From: Isoetes taiwanensis | Lineage: Eukaryota > Streptophyta > Lycopodiopsida > Isoetales > Isoetaceae | NCBI GenBank assembly: GCA_021234155.1 | Contig: JAJEKV010000091.1 | Span: 1,681,501 to 1,745,500 of the forward strand | Reading direction: 5' to 3' | DNA: 64,000 bases | Shown: in pieces, positions 1 through 10,739 of the stretch | Numbering within the stretch: position 1 is the stretch's first letter | How the letters are laid out: every line of letters starts with the position of its first letter | Program-made: the position numbers and the translations under genes | Notes under the pieces: model-generated | Database searches by the model: none | Told to the model about the DNA's origin: nothing | Seen by the model: the letters and a program-made list of their open reading frames with translations, nothing else

Positions 1-1101
1 TTGTCAGGAACACCTTCAACATTTTGGAGGTTCTACCGAGATTATTTCCTGGAATTTGAACTCATGGCTCCCAGAAGAAACAATGAGACATCTGAGCATG
101 CTGAGGCTCAGGAAAATCATGAAACCTCTACTACAGTACCAGAAGTAAGTATACAAGAAAATGCAAGTATGCATTGCCACTACTTTGAATTGAATATGCC
201 AATTCCTACTCCCACATTTGATCCAAGCATGAATGCCAACAACTTTCTGAAAACTTTTGAGTACTATCAGGAATATGGACACAAGAAAGGTTGTAAGCTT
301 TCTGAGTTTAAGAAGTGTTTCTAAAAGGATGAAGTTAGAGCTTGGTCGGAATATGTTATGAGTCTAGGAGCTAGCTTATGGGATGAAATAGTCAAGAAAA
401 TTCTTGGCAAGATTTGGTAAGTCGCTAGATCCTCGATTTGATTTTTGAATTGCAAACTTTTCATATTAAACATGGTGAGAGTGTGCATCAATATGTGAAA
501 AGATTCAATCTTTACCTTATTAAATGTCAAATCAATCAGGTTCCTAACCACACCTTGCATCCGGTAGCTTCATTTATGGAGGTTTGAGCGTTGGGCAAGA
601 ATACAATGTAAAGATGCTTAAGATTCAAAAAAGAAGGATTTGACACAATACATAAGGCTTTTACAAAAGCTAATGAGATTGCAGATATGATTTCCTATCT
701 TCCCGATGATATGCACTCACCTCATGACCCCTTCTTTCCAGATTATGAGCGGGGAGTATATGGGACCGGGACTGCACTCAGTCTATCTTTGTAAAAAAGA
801 AAAGAAGAAATAAAAAATGGAGGATGCAGAAGGTCCCGTGGCTGATGTAAGAATTGAAATAATTAAAGTGTCTGAGGCTCTGATCGAGGTGACCAAACAA
901 CTTCAAGAAATGAAAAGGTCCAGACCTGAGAAGAGAATATATCCTCCATGTGCTCATTGCTCGAGAAACACTCACTCATCAGACTATTGTTGGTATAGGC
1001 CTTGCACAAAGTGTGGTAAAAGAGGGCATTTTGGTAAAGAATGCCCGTTTTGTGCTTTTGCAAAGCAAGAGAGGGTCATTATGAAGATAGGTGCGAGGTG
1101 A
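1..1101 (+). pseudogene. gag polyprotein remnant with two CCHC zinc knuckles
   Basis: The first 107 codons (1-324) are open and have the charged, Glu/His/Asn-rich look of a retrotransposon gag N-terminus, including a FLKTFEYYQEYG-like stretch. Between 325 and 816 the reading is broken in all frames. The frame opens again at 817-1101 (94 residues), where two nucleocapsid-type knuckles of form CX2CX4HX4C sit at residues 45-58 and 63-76 of that piece. These knuckles bind the packaged RNA in working elements. There is no intact gag. The knuckle pair is seen directly; capsid identity of the upstream part is inferred from position. Confidence 0.75.
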
Positions 1102-1833
1102 AAGAATATTTCGCTAGGCAAGAAAAGAATTTGCATTGATTATAAGGATTTGAATAAGGCTACTATCAAAGATTGTTACCCTCTGCCTTTCTTGGAAGAA
1201 GTATTACATGCTGTTGCAGGGAAAGAAATCTATTCTTTCTTAGATGTTTCTCAGGTTTTAATCAAATAAGCATTAAAGAAGAAGATCAGCCAAAGACTTC
1301 TTTCATGACACCATGGGGAACAACCTTCCAGAGAGCTATGGACACTATTTTCAAGGATATGCCTCGAACAACATTTCATGTTTTCTTGGATGATCTTTGT
1401 TTAGGTACTTCTTGTAAAGACCACTTTGATTGTCTGACAAAGTTATTTGCTTTATGCAGAAAGGGAGGTGTTAGCCTAAATCCAAAGAAGTGTGTCTTTT
1501 TATGCTCAAAAGGAGACTTCTTTGGGACGTGAAGTATCCACTAAAGGTATTCAGGTTGCAGATAATAAAATAGAGGCTCTGAAGAAACTAGCTCCACCTA
1601 AAACACTTAAACAGGTAAAAAGCTTTATTGGAATGACTAGCTTTTTAAGAATGTACGTTCCTCACTTTTCACACACTATAAGCCCAATTTCTAACCTCAC
1701 AAAGGCTGGAAAATTCTCAAAGAATGAGAGCAAACACATTTTGGTTGATTGGAATGAGACATGCCAAGAATCCTTTGATGCAATCATCAATGCTATCTGT
1801 CATTCTATCTTACTGAAGCCTCCGGACCTTTGA
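1101..1833 (+). pseudogene. Reverse transcriptase and start of RNase H, gypsy-type, broken
   Basis: A frame from about 1117 reads an ICIDYKDLNKAT block, the usual start of the gypsy RT palm, then PLPFLEE and SFLDVS. A short deletion near 1250 shifts the frame into 1173-1532, which contains GFNQISI, TSFMTPWGTTF, FQRAMDTIF and the catalytic block FLDDLCLG (the usual YxDD aspartates as LDD). Between MTPWGT and FQRAMD about a dozen residues normally present (the MPFGL region) are missing, an internal deletion. A further overlap-shift leads to 1492-1833, which holds the post-RT connection (GIQVADNKIEALKKL, SFIGMTSFLRMYVPHFS) and the beginning of RNase H. It cannot encode active enzyme. Confidence 0.85.
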
Positions 1834-2136
1834 AAACCCTTTAAAGCTTACATCGATTGTTACAAAGAAAGCAATTGTGTGGCATTACCCGGGGAGGACC
1901 ATATTATCTCTTTTGCCGCCAAGATGTGATCCCATTAATCGAAAGTTGAGGTATCCCAGATTCGAGAAAAGTGCAGCTGCATTAATGTTCCTAATAGATG
2001 GACAAGGTCATCTTCTGCAAAACAATCACACTCAAACATGAAGCAAAATCCTTTATCCCTTCTGTTTGCAAAAAAATAAACAAAGGCCAAATTATGTAGA
2101 TGGGCTTGCAAGATTCAAAGCTTATAATATTATCTT

Positions 2137-2875
2137 GTGAAGGTGGTAAACTTAGTTGAAAATTCAAGCTCTTATTTACCTTATGCTTTGTTTGAACATG
2201 AAGATCAAGAGGGATTAAATGAGACTGATTATATTACTAACTTGATTGCTTTTCATGAAAAAGATTTGGATTGGCAGTTTGACATTAGAAACTACTTGGA
2301 GAACAATGAGCTGCCAAAAGACATGAGTAGAGGCCAAGAAAGAATATTCAAAGAGAAATGTAAAAAATTTAGGTTGATTGGGGAAGTATTACGCAAAGTT
2401 GACAAGGAAGGAGTATTCTTTGAGATGTGTGGATCCCCGAGAAGCCAAAGTGATCATTAAAGCTTGTCATGAAGGCATCTGTGGTGGACACTTTGTTGGG
2501 ATATAACCTAAAAGAAAAATCTTAAGGTCCGGATATTTTGGCCTACCCTTTTAAAGATTGCTATAATGTCATTAAGAGTTATCATAAATTTCATTTTTTT
2601 GGCAAAAGGACTCAGCACCAATTTATCCTTGTGGCCACGGATTATTTCATCAAATGTGCTGAGGCAGTTCCATTGAGAGAGGCAAATGCCTTCACCACAT
2701 CAAGGTTTCTTCATGAGAATATTTGTGCTCGATTTGGGATCCCTTTTAAAATTATTTCTGATAGGAGAAGTCAATGCATGAGCCAAACTATTGTCTTGTT
2801 GCTAGGTACCCTCAAAAGTCAAGCACACTAAAAGCTCAAAGATACTACCCTTAAGGAAATGGTCAAGCATATTCA
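2137..2875 (+). pseudogene. Integrase N-terminal and core fragment, gypsy-type
   Basis: The open stretch 2137-2460 covers the RNase H-integrase linker. It ends, after a frame change near 2430, in an AKVIIKACHEGICGGH block resembling the HHCC zinc-binding domain. From 2538 the core domain reads DYFIKCAEAVPL, then ARFGIPFKIISDRRSQ (second catalytic Asp retained, normally SDNGxQF). A stop follows, then a degraded YYP..GNGQA block near 2845-2870, which normally precedes the catalytic Glu. The catalytic Glu itself is not visible, and sequence similarity ends around 2880. Confidence 0.8.
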
Positions 2876-2879
2876 CACG

Positions 2880-3867
2880 GGAGGTTACTCCGGGCAACGA
2901 GAGCTGTCGGATGGGCATATTTGCCCTTTATTCCAAGATCTGGACCGTACATAGCGATCCTCGTTTGTGGGGTATGCATGTACAAATTTATGTATATCGT
3001 GATATTAAGATTTATAAAATACTATAAGGTTTGAGAAGAATATATTTAATGGTGTTAATTTTGTACATGTATTGTAAATATATTTTGAGGCTCTCACGCC
3101 CTACGTGAACCCCCCGTGTAAATATGCACCCAAACCAAAGGGGTTTAAGGGGATTTTAATTTAAATGTATTAAATGCAATGGTTTATGTTAATAATGTTA
3201 ATGGTAGTTGTGTGTTAATTGTATTAAAAAAATTTGGGCCCTTCGGCCCTAACTAAATCAAACATAGGCACGTGAATTTTGCAGACGTTTTTTCAAAAAA
3301 AAACCATTTATTATCTTCATCAAGAATGATTTGCGCTATTTATTGAAGTTCCCAACTCTCTCTTTTTTCTTTCTAACACGCAAAAGATTCATATTAAGTC
3401 AAAACTCAATATTAAACTCCACCTCTACTATGCAAAAAATGTAGTCCGTTACAATGACCAACATAGCACACACAAATTCGGAAGAACAGTTGCAGATTTA
3501 TTTATTGTACCTCGCCAAAAAGCCCATTTTCGGATCTGTTAGGCCTCTTAGATATAATACATCATTAGGGTGTGCACTTCGAAGTCGAAAGCAGCTTTGC
3601 CCAACATATGGATGGCCTCTCTTTAAATGTTGGCACCGCATGAGATGAGCTTGTGAATCCATTGTGGCAGGTCGAGTCATACAACGAGATCCAATGCTAA
3701 GATACTAAAAACAAAGTAGCACATGGATATAGGCTAAGCATCCATCTTGGATATTATTGCAGACCAGTGTGAAGATACAAGATTAACATTGAGAATTCAA
3801 AAACATAGAATGAGGTCCAAAGATCTGTGCTGATATATGACAACCCAGTTGAAAGGAAAAAGGATAT
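2880..3867. other. AT-rich stretch without recognisable genes
   Basis: No frame of convincing coding character. A small perfect G/C palindrome (GGGCCC TTC GGCCC type) lies near 3235-3252, similar in style to the palindrome ladder at 9530-9660. Long T/A runs are common. The sequence may be LTR or flanking DNA of the gypsy relic, but I see no direct-repeat partner. Confidence 0.5.
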
Positions 3868-5484
3868 TTAGGCAAATGCAGTCACAATGGCCATTTTAGA
3901 ATTCCATGAGGAATTCGTGAAGGTACTGAATTGTGTAGATTGTGGGATCTGCCCCACCAAAATGTTACTTGAAAGGTTAAGCACCGAGAGAAAGGTGAGC
4001 TGAGTAAGCTCTGTTGGAACATTCCCCACCAGTTTGTTATTAGACAAGTCCAGCTTCAACAATGCAGATACCTTACCCAATGAACCAGGGATTTTTCACA
4101 TAAGAAATTATGACTCAGATTTAAAACTTGCAGGTCCTTCAACATTCCAAGGGATGGTGGGATGGATCCAGTGAGATTATTATGGGAGAAGTCCAATGTG
4201 GTAGGCAATGCAAATCCAACATACTTCTGACCATCAGTTGTATATACAACTGCACCTGGTGGTTTCTCTGGAAACCTTGCATACTGAGACACCAAACTGT
4301 CAAGCTTGACCCAGTCCATGGGAAGATTACCCCTAAATTTGTTTACTGAAAAATCTAGGGGCCCGAAGGCAGAGAGATATTGCAATCCATGAAGGAACAG
4401 GTCCCTCTATCTGATTGTTTGTTAGAAAAAAAAACTGAATGGAAGAAAGGCCAGCCAACTCATCTGGAATCACTCCGGTGAAATTATTGAATCCTAGATC
4501 CAGACCACCAAGTTCTGGAGCTTGCCAAGTGAACGTGGCAGTGTCCCTTCAAGCCTGTTATTTGATAGAGAGAGCATGAGCAGTTTCCTCAGATTATAAA
4601 GCTCTTGGGGATTGTCCCTGTGAAAGTTTTTGCTCCAACCATAAGACTTGTAACTGCGAACAATTTGATAGCTTAGATGGAATGGGCCCTGAGAGGCTGT
4701 TATTGGCAAGCACTAGCATTCTCAGGTTCTTGAGCTCAAATATTGCATCAGGGATGCTACCTGTTAGCTTGTTGCTGTCAAGCCAAAGCTCCTCAAGGAA
4801 TGTGCAAGTGAGTTAGGTATGCTACCCAAGAAGCGGTTAGCTGCCAAGTCCAGATTAACAAGACTTCGCAACATCCCTATTTCAGAAGGGATATTTCCAC
4901 TTAACTTGTTTCCACATAGTCTGAGGACCTTGAGAGAAGTCATCTGCGAAATGGCAGGCCAAAGATTACCATACAACGAGTTATGCGCCAGATCAAGAAC
5001 CTCTAGGCTTCTCAACTGACTTATGTTTTGATGGAGTGGCCCATTTAAACGATTTCCTGACAAGTTCATCACCCTTAGAGAAACCAATTCTGAAATACTT
5101 GCTGAATCTCACCCGTCAATTGGTTCTGGCTAAGATCCATAAGATCCAATACCTCCAACGATTGCAGATGTCCAATCTCAGCATGAAGAGAACCATTGAA
5201 GTTGTTACTAGACAAGTTTAATAATCTCAGAGAAACAAGCTTCGAAATTTCTGTAGGTAATTCACCTCTTTTATCCGCCCATCTTCCCTCAGCGTTTCAC
5301 CATGCCATGAATTCAAATCTTCAAGGTCCCAATCTGCTAAAAACGGTGTTCCATGATCCGCCAGCCAATTTCTGAAAGAAACCAAACTATTTTTGTCATT
5401 GTTCTGATTGGAAACTCGGGGCATGATATATCTGCATCGGGGTTCAAGTTTGTGAGCACCCCCTAATTTTCCAATGACAGGCAC
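3868..5484 (-). pseudogene. Leucine-rich-repeat receptor-like protein relic
   Basis: Read on the minus strand, five open pieces (5484-5227, 5087-4764, 4709-4494, 4385-4056, 4080-3868) form one decayed protein. The first contains a residue block with SFRNWLADHG..FLADWD, like the N-terminal LRRNT cap. The middle pieces hold successive plant-type LRRs (LxxLxLxxNxLxGxIPxxL), e.g. LEVLDLAHNSLYGNL and LRSLVNLDLAANRFLGSIP. The last pieces show the membrane-proximal repeats after the usual island domain (TTLDFSHNNLTGSIPPSLG, LLKLDLSNNKLVG) and the IPQSTQFSTF..SSW block that closes LRR domains of this family. No transmembrane or kinase domain follows before 3868. Frameshifts and stops between pieces make it a pseudogene. 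Working relatives are plasma-membrane receptors for peptide or defence signals. Confidence 0.85.
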
Positions 5485-5559
5485 TTTTTTTTTTTGCCTT
5501 TCACATGACTGGGAGAAGGTTGATCAATTTCAACCTTTCAACCGACATACAAAAATTTT

Positions 5560-5735
5560 AATTGATCTGAAGACCATAATTCATAACAACATAATTCAAG
5601 AGTTAAAAACAACATAATTCAAGAGTTAAAAATATAAAACATAGAGTTAAAACAACATAGAGTTGAAAACAACATACTAAAAACATGAGTTAAGAGTCTC
5701 ATCATAAAAACAACATAATTCAAGAGTCATCACAA
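5560..5735. repeat. Short AT-rich minisatellite (~23-bp unit)
   Basis: Repeated copies of a unit beginning AACAACATAATTCAAGAG follow each other with variable spacing, with shorter derivatives (ACATAGAGTTAAAA) in between. The tract starts about 80 bases beyond the LRR relic. No coding content. Confidence 0.7.
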
Positions 5736-5949
5736 GACATTCCGCCGCTCTTCTATGTTTGTCTTCATTCCAAGCATCAAAGCATGCTTTCCAATCCACT
5801 GCCAAATGGTTTTACTCCACATGGAAACTATCATAGTAGCATCCAACGTTAACGTGTTCATGCGGACCCTAATTAGCACTCTTGGCGTTATTTTGAGAGA
5901 GAAACCCTCTCACAACATGCCAGGCTTCACGGAATAACCATGCAACACC

Positions 5950-6305
5950 GCCATAGACTCATAAGTGTTGGAAAAACTGTTTCCACCAACTATCCGGTGT
6001 TCCATCATCCTCTCTACAAATAGTCAAGCCACCAACATGTTTTGTTATTCTTGGCTGCTCTAAAAGTGTCCCAACAAAGTCTTCTCTCTCATTCAAACAA
6101 CGAGCTACATCCACCTTTGAACTAAACTTAACAAGCAATTTCTCCAACCAATCAAAGGTCTCGTATCCCTATCGCCCGGATCCAAAGCATATGTGGATGG
6201 ATTGAAGAGCTTCATAGCATTAAATATGCCATTCACATCTTTAAATCTCCTAGCAAGTGCATCCAAAATAGCAAGGATAAATGACTTACCAACATGCATA
6301 TACAA
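5950..6305 (-). pseudogene. Possible hAT-type transposase scrap
   Basis: Two overlapping minus-strand frames (6305-6105 and 6147-5959) read as one protein with a frameshift near 6140: a block with NAMKLFNPSTYALDP, then EKLLVKFSSKVDVARCLNER, LLEQPRITKHVGGLTI and GTPDSWWKQFFQHL. Conserved W-rich wording shortly before the end resembles the region ahead of the C-terminal dimerisation domain of plant hAT transposases, but the diagnostic downstream motif is missing. I treat this as a low-confidence family call; that it is a decayed coding fragment is more secure. Confidence 0.4.
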
Positions 6306-7346
6306 TGAGCTAGAGATTCACTATCTTCGAGCGCCCATTCAAATCAAGGTTTTTCCCTCGGAATAGGAACAAACCTAAGCTCATGTTCATGGTGTGTGCC
6401 ATTAGCATCCTCAAATGTCATCTTCCCCTCCTTGCATGTCTAAGAAACAAAGATTAATTAAAGAAACAGACGCGGAGACCTATAAGACCTCCTCTTTTCG
6501 TAAAAGGGGGAAATGGGGAATAGAAAGAACAAAAGAAAATTCGAGTTTAAAGACGCCGCAGTTACCCGGCCCGGATTTTGGCCCCCGATCCCGGCCCTGC
6601 CTACCTAAAATAGCCCCGCTTCCCCGGCCCGCCTTGAAAAGCCATGCCGAGATGGTGGCAAAGAAGCAACCGGGTTGGAGGGACTCGTGAGGAATAATAG
6701 GAGGGATGAGGGAATCGGGATTGGGATTCTGGATTTGTTATTTTTAATGTTAGCTTTTTCAATGTTTACCCCAATTCATTTTTTATAGGGATATTAGTAT
6801 TGTATGTATGACATGTACATTAACTCTAATATATAATACACCTATAAAAATAACCCTAGTGCACACAAAAATGACAGCAATTTTATATTTAGGACCTTTC
6901 AAATGCCATACACTTTTTTTTTTTTTTTTTGCCTTTCACCATGACAATCAAATTCATACTTGTTACCCTTCATATGAGGGCACTTTTTTTCTAGCTTTGT
7001 TTTTATGCAAAAAGCCAAAAAATGTGCATGAAAGCCGTCAAACTTGAACCCCGATAGGATCGATGCAAGATTCGTGGCTTGGGGTCGAGAAAATGGAACA
7101 AACAACCACAAAAAAAAACAATGTTCGGAACCCATTCGGATCGAGCTTGAAAATATTGCATTAGGCATTGCCGTTATAAGCGGATCATTTCATGCCATAG
7201 CAAAAAAGGTAACTTCAGCTTAAAGCCATCTTTCCACACTTAACAAGGAACCCTACTAATGCTGAAGCAATGTAATGCAGACCACCCAGACGCCCTTGCA
7301 CGCCTTTGCCTTGGCTCCACCGAGGCCTTTCCGAAACCCTAGAAAT
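6306..7346. other. Gene-free stretch with GC-rich patch and poly(T) tracts
   Basis: A patch near 6540-6640 is rich in CCCGGCCC-type words, unlike its AT-rich surroundings. A long poly(T) run at about 6909-6931 is followed by GCCTTTCAC; a similar poly(T)-GCCTTTCAC junction occurs at about 5487-5508, suggesting two related insertions or poly(A)-tailed elements on the minus strand. No convincing gene. Confidence 0.45.
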
Positions 7347-7639
7347 GGTTCACGTTTTGTTTTTTTCATGAGAAAAGGGCTTTCATTATAAGCCCTTGGA
7401 TTTTTTGAATTAAAAGAGGGCTTTCTTTGTAAGCCCTCTGATCTTAACCATTGAGGAGGATGAAACAAAAATTGCACAAATTGCATGCAAAAACTTGGTG
7501 CACTCTAGATGTACTGATTAGTATATCTCATGTAATACGCCTATAAAATCATATGAAAACCATGCAAAAAAACGTATAAAATCACAAAAAAAACCCCCTG
7601 TTATAATGCTATATATTAAAGTCAATTCTTAAGAAAACT

Positions 7640-8149
7640 ATCAGCATTTCCAAGAGAGATTGGCATTTGAAGCTGCGTAATGCATTATGGGCATATAGGA
7701 CCACCATTAAAGCATCTACTAAACATACTCCTTTCAGCCTTGTTTATGGCATAGAATCTGTTGTAACAATCGAGCTTGAGCTCCCATCTCTTAGGTTGGC
7801 CTATCAAATAAACTTAGAAATGGAGGATGCACTAAGAGAAAGATGTATAAGGTTGATGCAGTTGGAAGAACACAGGTATGAAGTTGAGAATGCAGTTCTG
7901 ATCAAGAAAGCCAAAGACATAGCAGCATTCAAGGCTGCTCATAAGCTCCAGGGCACTCTCAAGTCAGGTGAATTGGTCCTAAAATGGAACAAGGCAAGGG
8001 AGGACATAGCAGCAAAGTTTGAGAACCTTTGGGAAGGACCTTTTGAAGTAATTGGGAAGGCAGGTAAAGATTCCTATTGGTTGAGGGATGTGCTTGATGG
8101 TAGAGAGCTGTTAAATCCCATCAACATCTTGCACTTGAAGAGGTACTGA
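7640..8149 (+). pseudogene. Gypsy integrase C-terminal fragment, unit A
   Basis: One open frame from about 7640 to the stop at 8147-8149. It begins with RDWHLKLRNALWAYRTT, which in Ty3/gypsy integrases lies shortly after the catalytic Glu, then HTPFSLVYGIESVVTIELELPSLR, a coiled segment, and the C-terminal block W.GPFEVIGKAGKDSYWLRD ending in NILHLKRY, the usual end of pol. The frame is intact, so this is a well-preserved fragment of a pol gene whose upstream part is missing here; the core fragment ending at 2875 on the same strand would fit upstream. It has no start codon of its own and is not a stand-alone gene. Confidence 0.88.
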
Positions 8150-9485
8150 CAACAGCATGTCGCCTTAAGTTCATTTAGTTAAAAGTTTATTTAAAATTTG
8201 TAGGCAGGCTAGTTTAGTTTGCTTTTGGATTGACTATGATTGCAAAACTTAAAAAGTAAAAGAAGAAAAAGACAAAAAATAATGCAAGAGATTTAAGAAA
8301 TAGTTTATGTTTTCAAATTGAAGTAGTTACTTAGATAGAACTTTTGTATTCAAGGTTTCCACTACTGAGACTAATACAAAAACAGGGAGATTCATGCAAG
8401 TGTCAGCTTGTTCAAAGGCTCAAGTATTCTTATTGCTTAAGTTCTGATTTCCATGCAGGTCCATCTGAATTTGCAGTCACACATGTCATATTCACACACT
8501 TTCCTCCATATCTCTCCATATCCATAGTTGCTGCCATCCCCACCACTACAACAACTCATTGTGCTGATAAATGTGTTGTCACATTCTATAATAATTTGTT
8601 CAAGAGTTGCCCCTGATCCATTTGAGACACTTCAGATGAATGATTTCCCATTAAATCCACTAGGCTGCTGTCATACTCCCATCCAGCAATTCATTTTTCT
8701 ATTAACAATCCCACTTGTCATGCAGGTTCACCTGTTTTCCACATTCACAATCACATACATATCATCTTGATCATTTGCCAACACTCTCTTCTTTTAATCC
8801 ATTGCAGATTCATTAGGCTGCCAAATCCGTATTGGCAACTGGCAGGAGTTCTACTTTGATCATATGCAAAAACAAGAGGCTGGTGGACCAGCCAGTTCTC
8901 TTGCTTTGGCATGATGCTGCCATGATATGGCAGCATAGAAGAGCAAGACACATTTTGATTTACTCGTGCTTACACATTGATTTGAGCACAGATACACAAG
9001 CATCATTGATTTGAAGAGAAGACATTTCTACAGATTATGAAGTGGACACTTGAGGACCAAGGTGAAGACATTCATGAAAGATCACACAAGCATGCTAGGA
9101 AAAGTGATTCAAGCAAGACAACTTTGAAGTTTGGAAGACCCCTTGAGTATTCTTGGTATGTGATATTTCCATCGAGTTCTTGACATGACTATCTCTTATG
9201 ATCCTCATCTCAATCCTTCCATCTCCTTTTTCATGAAAACATACCCACATGACCTCAAGATCCATGCCTAGCTTTCATTTCCTAGAGCAAATTGGCTTAG
9301 GAAATTTTTTCTAGTCAAAACTTCTCTTTCATACATTATTCACACCCCACACACCCATACCATCTTGTAATTTCACTTGATTTGGCCACATCCATGGTCT
9401 AGAGTCAAATTCTCTCACTAGAAGGCAAAAAGGAGAGACAAAGTGCAAGATTCCTATGGAAGGAAAGGAAAGAAGGAAGAAATTT
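8150..9485. other. 3' flank of the integrase fragment, gene-free (unit B 33081-34415)
   Basis: Follows the pol stop. It should contain the polypurine tract and 3' LTR of the gypsy element, but I could not find a matching LTR copy elsewhere in the window. A purine-rich stretch (AAAAAGTAAAAGAAGAAAAAGA) at about 8249-8270 is a possible polypurine tract. No convincing coding frame. Confidence 0.45.
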
Positions 9486-9672
9486 TTAACGTCCACGGAA
9501 CCCAATCGGGTTATGGGACCAGAACAAACAAAGGGGGCATAAGCCCTAACAGAACAGAGGGCCGAAGCCCAAAAAACAGAACATGGGGTCTAAGCCCCGT
9601 TACAACACACAAATAAAGGGCCATAGCCCAACAACACCAACAATAGTGGGCCGAAACTCTGGTACCGACAAT
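9486..9672 (-). repeat. 3'-terminal ladder of G/C palindromes ending in GTGGACGTTAAAAA (unit A)
   Basis: On the minus strand a T-rich tract contains at least four small inverted words of the form GGGC-loop-GCCC (plus-strand positions about 9536-9547, 9555-9567, 9583-9596, 9619-9630), separated by CTGTTCTGTT-like spacers. It ends with CCGTGGACGTTAAAAA followed by a T/C-rich tail. The arrangement looks like a retroelement 3' UTR with stem-loops and a simple tail. The same terminal word ends three other elements in each unit. Confidence 0.65.
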
Positions 9673-9692
9673 GAAAATAATAAGGATCAGGG

Positions 9693-10739
9693 CTATGCGC
9701 TCACTGCCCATGGGTCGGAGGGCCACTGATCCCGAATAATAGCCTGCCCCCCTCTATACGTTGCCCACTGCTGCCGCAAGCGAGCTTCCCGAACCCGACA
9801 CAATTCCCTCTTCTGCAGGCACAGCTGCATTGGAGTAAGATCCTCCTGGACGGAGAATGAGGTCCCCTTCAGATGATTGCCATGCCGCAGGACATGCAGG
9901 CGAGAGATGGCATCCCGAAAGTGGACTAAGAGGTGTCGCATACATCGAGGCCGCATTTGCTCCAACTTCGAGACGCCGAGATGACACCGAATCAACTTTG
10001 GATATGCATCTCCACGGTGAAAATTGTCGCGTGCTTCATCTGTATCGGAACAACCACCGCCGCTCGAATGCCGACTAGACGCGAGGCGGGGCATGTGGCC
10101 TAGCCGCCGGCTTCGACCCGCCTCGTAGGTAGAGGTGGGCATCGGATCCGTGTCGCAGGCCCCGACCAACCCATTTGGTGCCGCCGAGGTTCGGTGGACA
10201 CGCCCACCCCAACCACGCACGCAGCCTAGTAGGTGCAAAGTGCGAGAGCAATGCAAATGCTCTGATGTCCGGACGGCTTAACCCCCGTAGGACGGCATCG
10301 GGACCGGCTGATCCGGTGCCCTACCGACCGGAGCAAGAATCAGAAGCCGCACCTGTGCCACTAGTGGCGGAAAGCAGAGGCCCGAGTGAAAGTAATCAGA
10401 TCGGATCATGTGGATGCCGCCCAAGATTCCTAGAGCCGTATTAATCAAGCCGAAAGCATCGATCCTAGCTTGAGCTGCAGCAGGAAGATGCATCAGAAAG
10501 TGGAATGGTGCATCTAGGTGTGCCGTGAGGGGATGCCGGGGCCCAAAGAAAGGAGCTGCTTGAAGATAGGGCGTAATGGTGGAATCATAGGGTTCTGCCG
10601 AGGCGGACTTGGGAGCCGGGATGAGGTTGTTTGATTTGCGGGTCTCCCTAGCCAGGCGCTTTATCTGGCGGGTCATGCTGAGACTATAAGGGAGGGCACA
10701 AGGTGGTGAAAGCCCAAGCAAAGGCAGGCCAAGGCAAGC
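9693..10739 (-). pseudogene. GC-rich coding relic of unknown family (unit A)
   Basis: Two long minus-strand frames, 10721-10278 (147 codons) and 10256-9693 (187 codons), abut and are clearly richer in G+C than all surrounding DNA. The first has a block reading PYLQAAPFFGPRHPLTAHL, followed by LPAAAQARIDAFGLINTALG. The second has VHFRDAISRLHVLRHGN and ends RDQWPSDPWAVSA before the palindrome ladder. Codon-like composition and the 3' position of the ladder suggest a decayed ORF of a retroelement, or a gene carried by one, with transcription on the minus strand. I do not recognise the family; no zinc knuckle, RT or integrase motif is visible. Confidence 0.55.

Larger units (their letters stand above)
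1..2880 (+). mobile_element. Degenerate Ty3/gypsy-type LTR retrotransposon internal region
   Basis: Successive translated pieces on the plus strand follow the Ty3/gypsy order: gag with zinc knuckles, reverse transcriptase, RNase H start, integrase zinc-binding region and integrase core. The pieces lie in different frames and are broken by stops and small indels, so the element is dead. No LTR can be recognised: the left end runs off the window and the right end stops near 2875 inside the integrase core, just after a degraded YYP..GNGQA block. An integrase C-terminal piece that would fit downstream lies at 7640-8149. Assignment to Ty3/gypsy rests on domain order (integrase after RNase H) and motif wording; I cannot assign a lineage. 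Confidence 0.85.

Noticed and set aside
9511-9726. 71-codon minus-strand frame over the palindrome ladder, identical in unit B
   Set aside because: Consists of the GGGC palindrome words and T-rich spacers; identity between units reflects the duplicated DNA, not protein selection.
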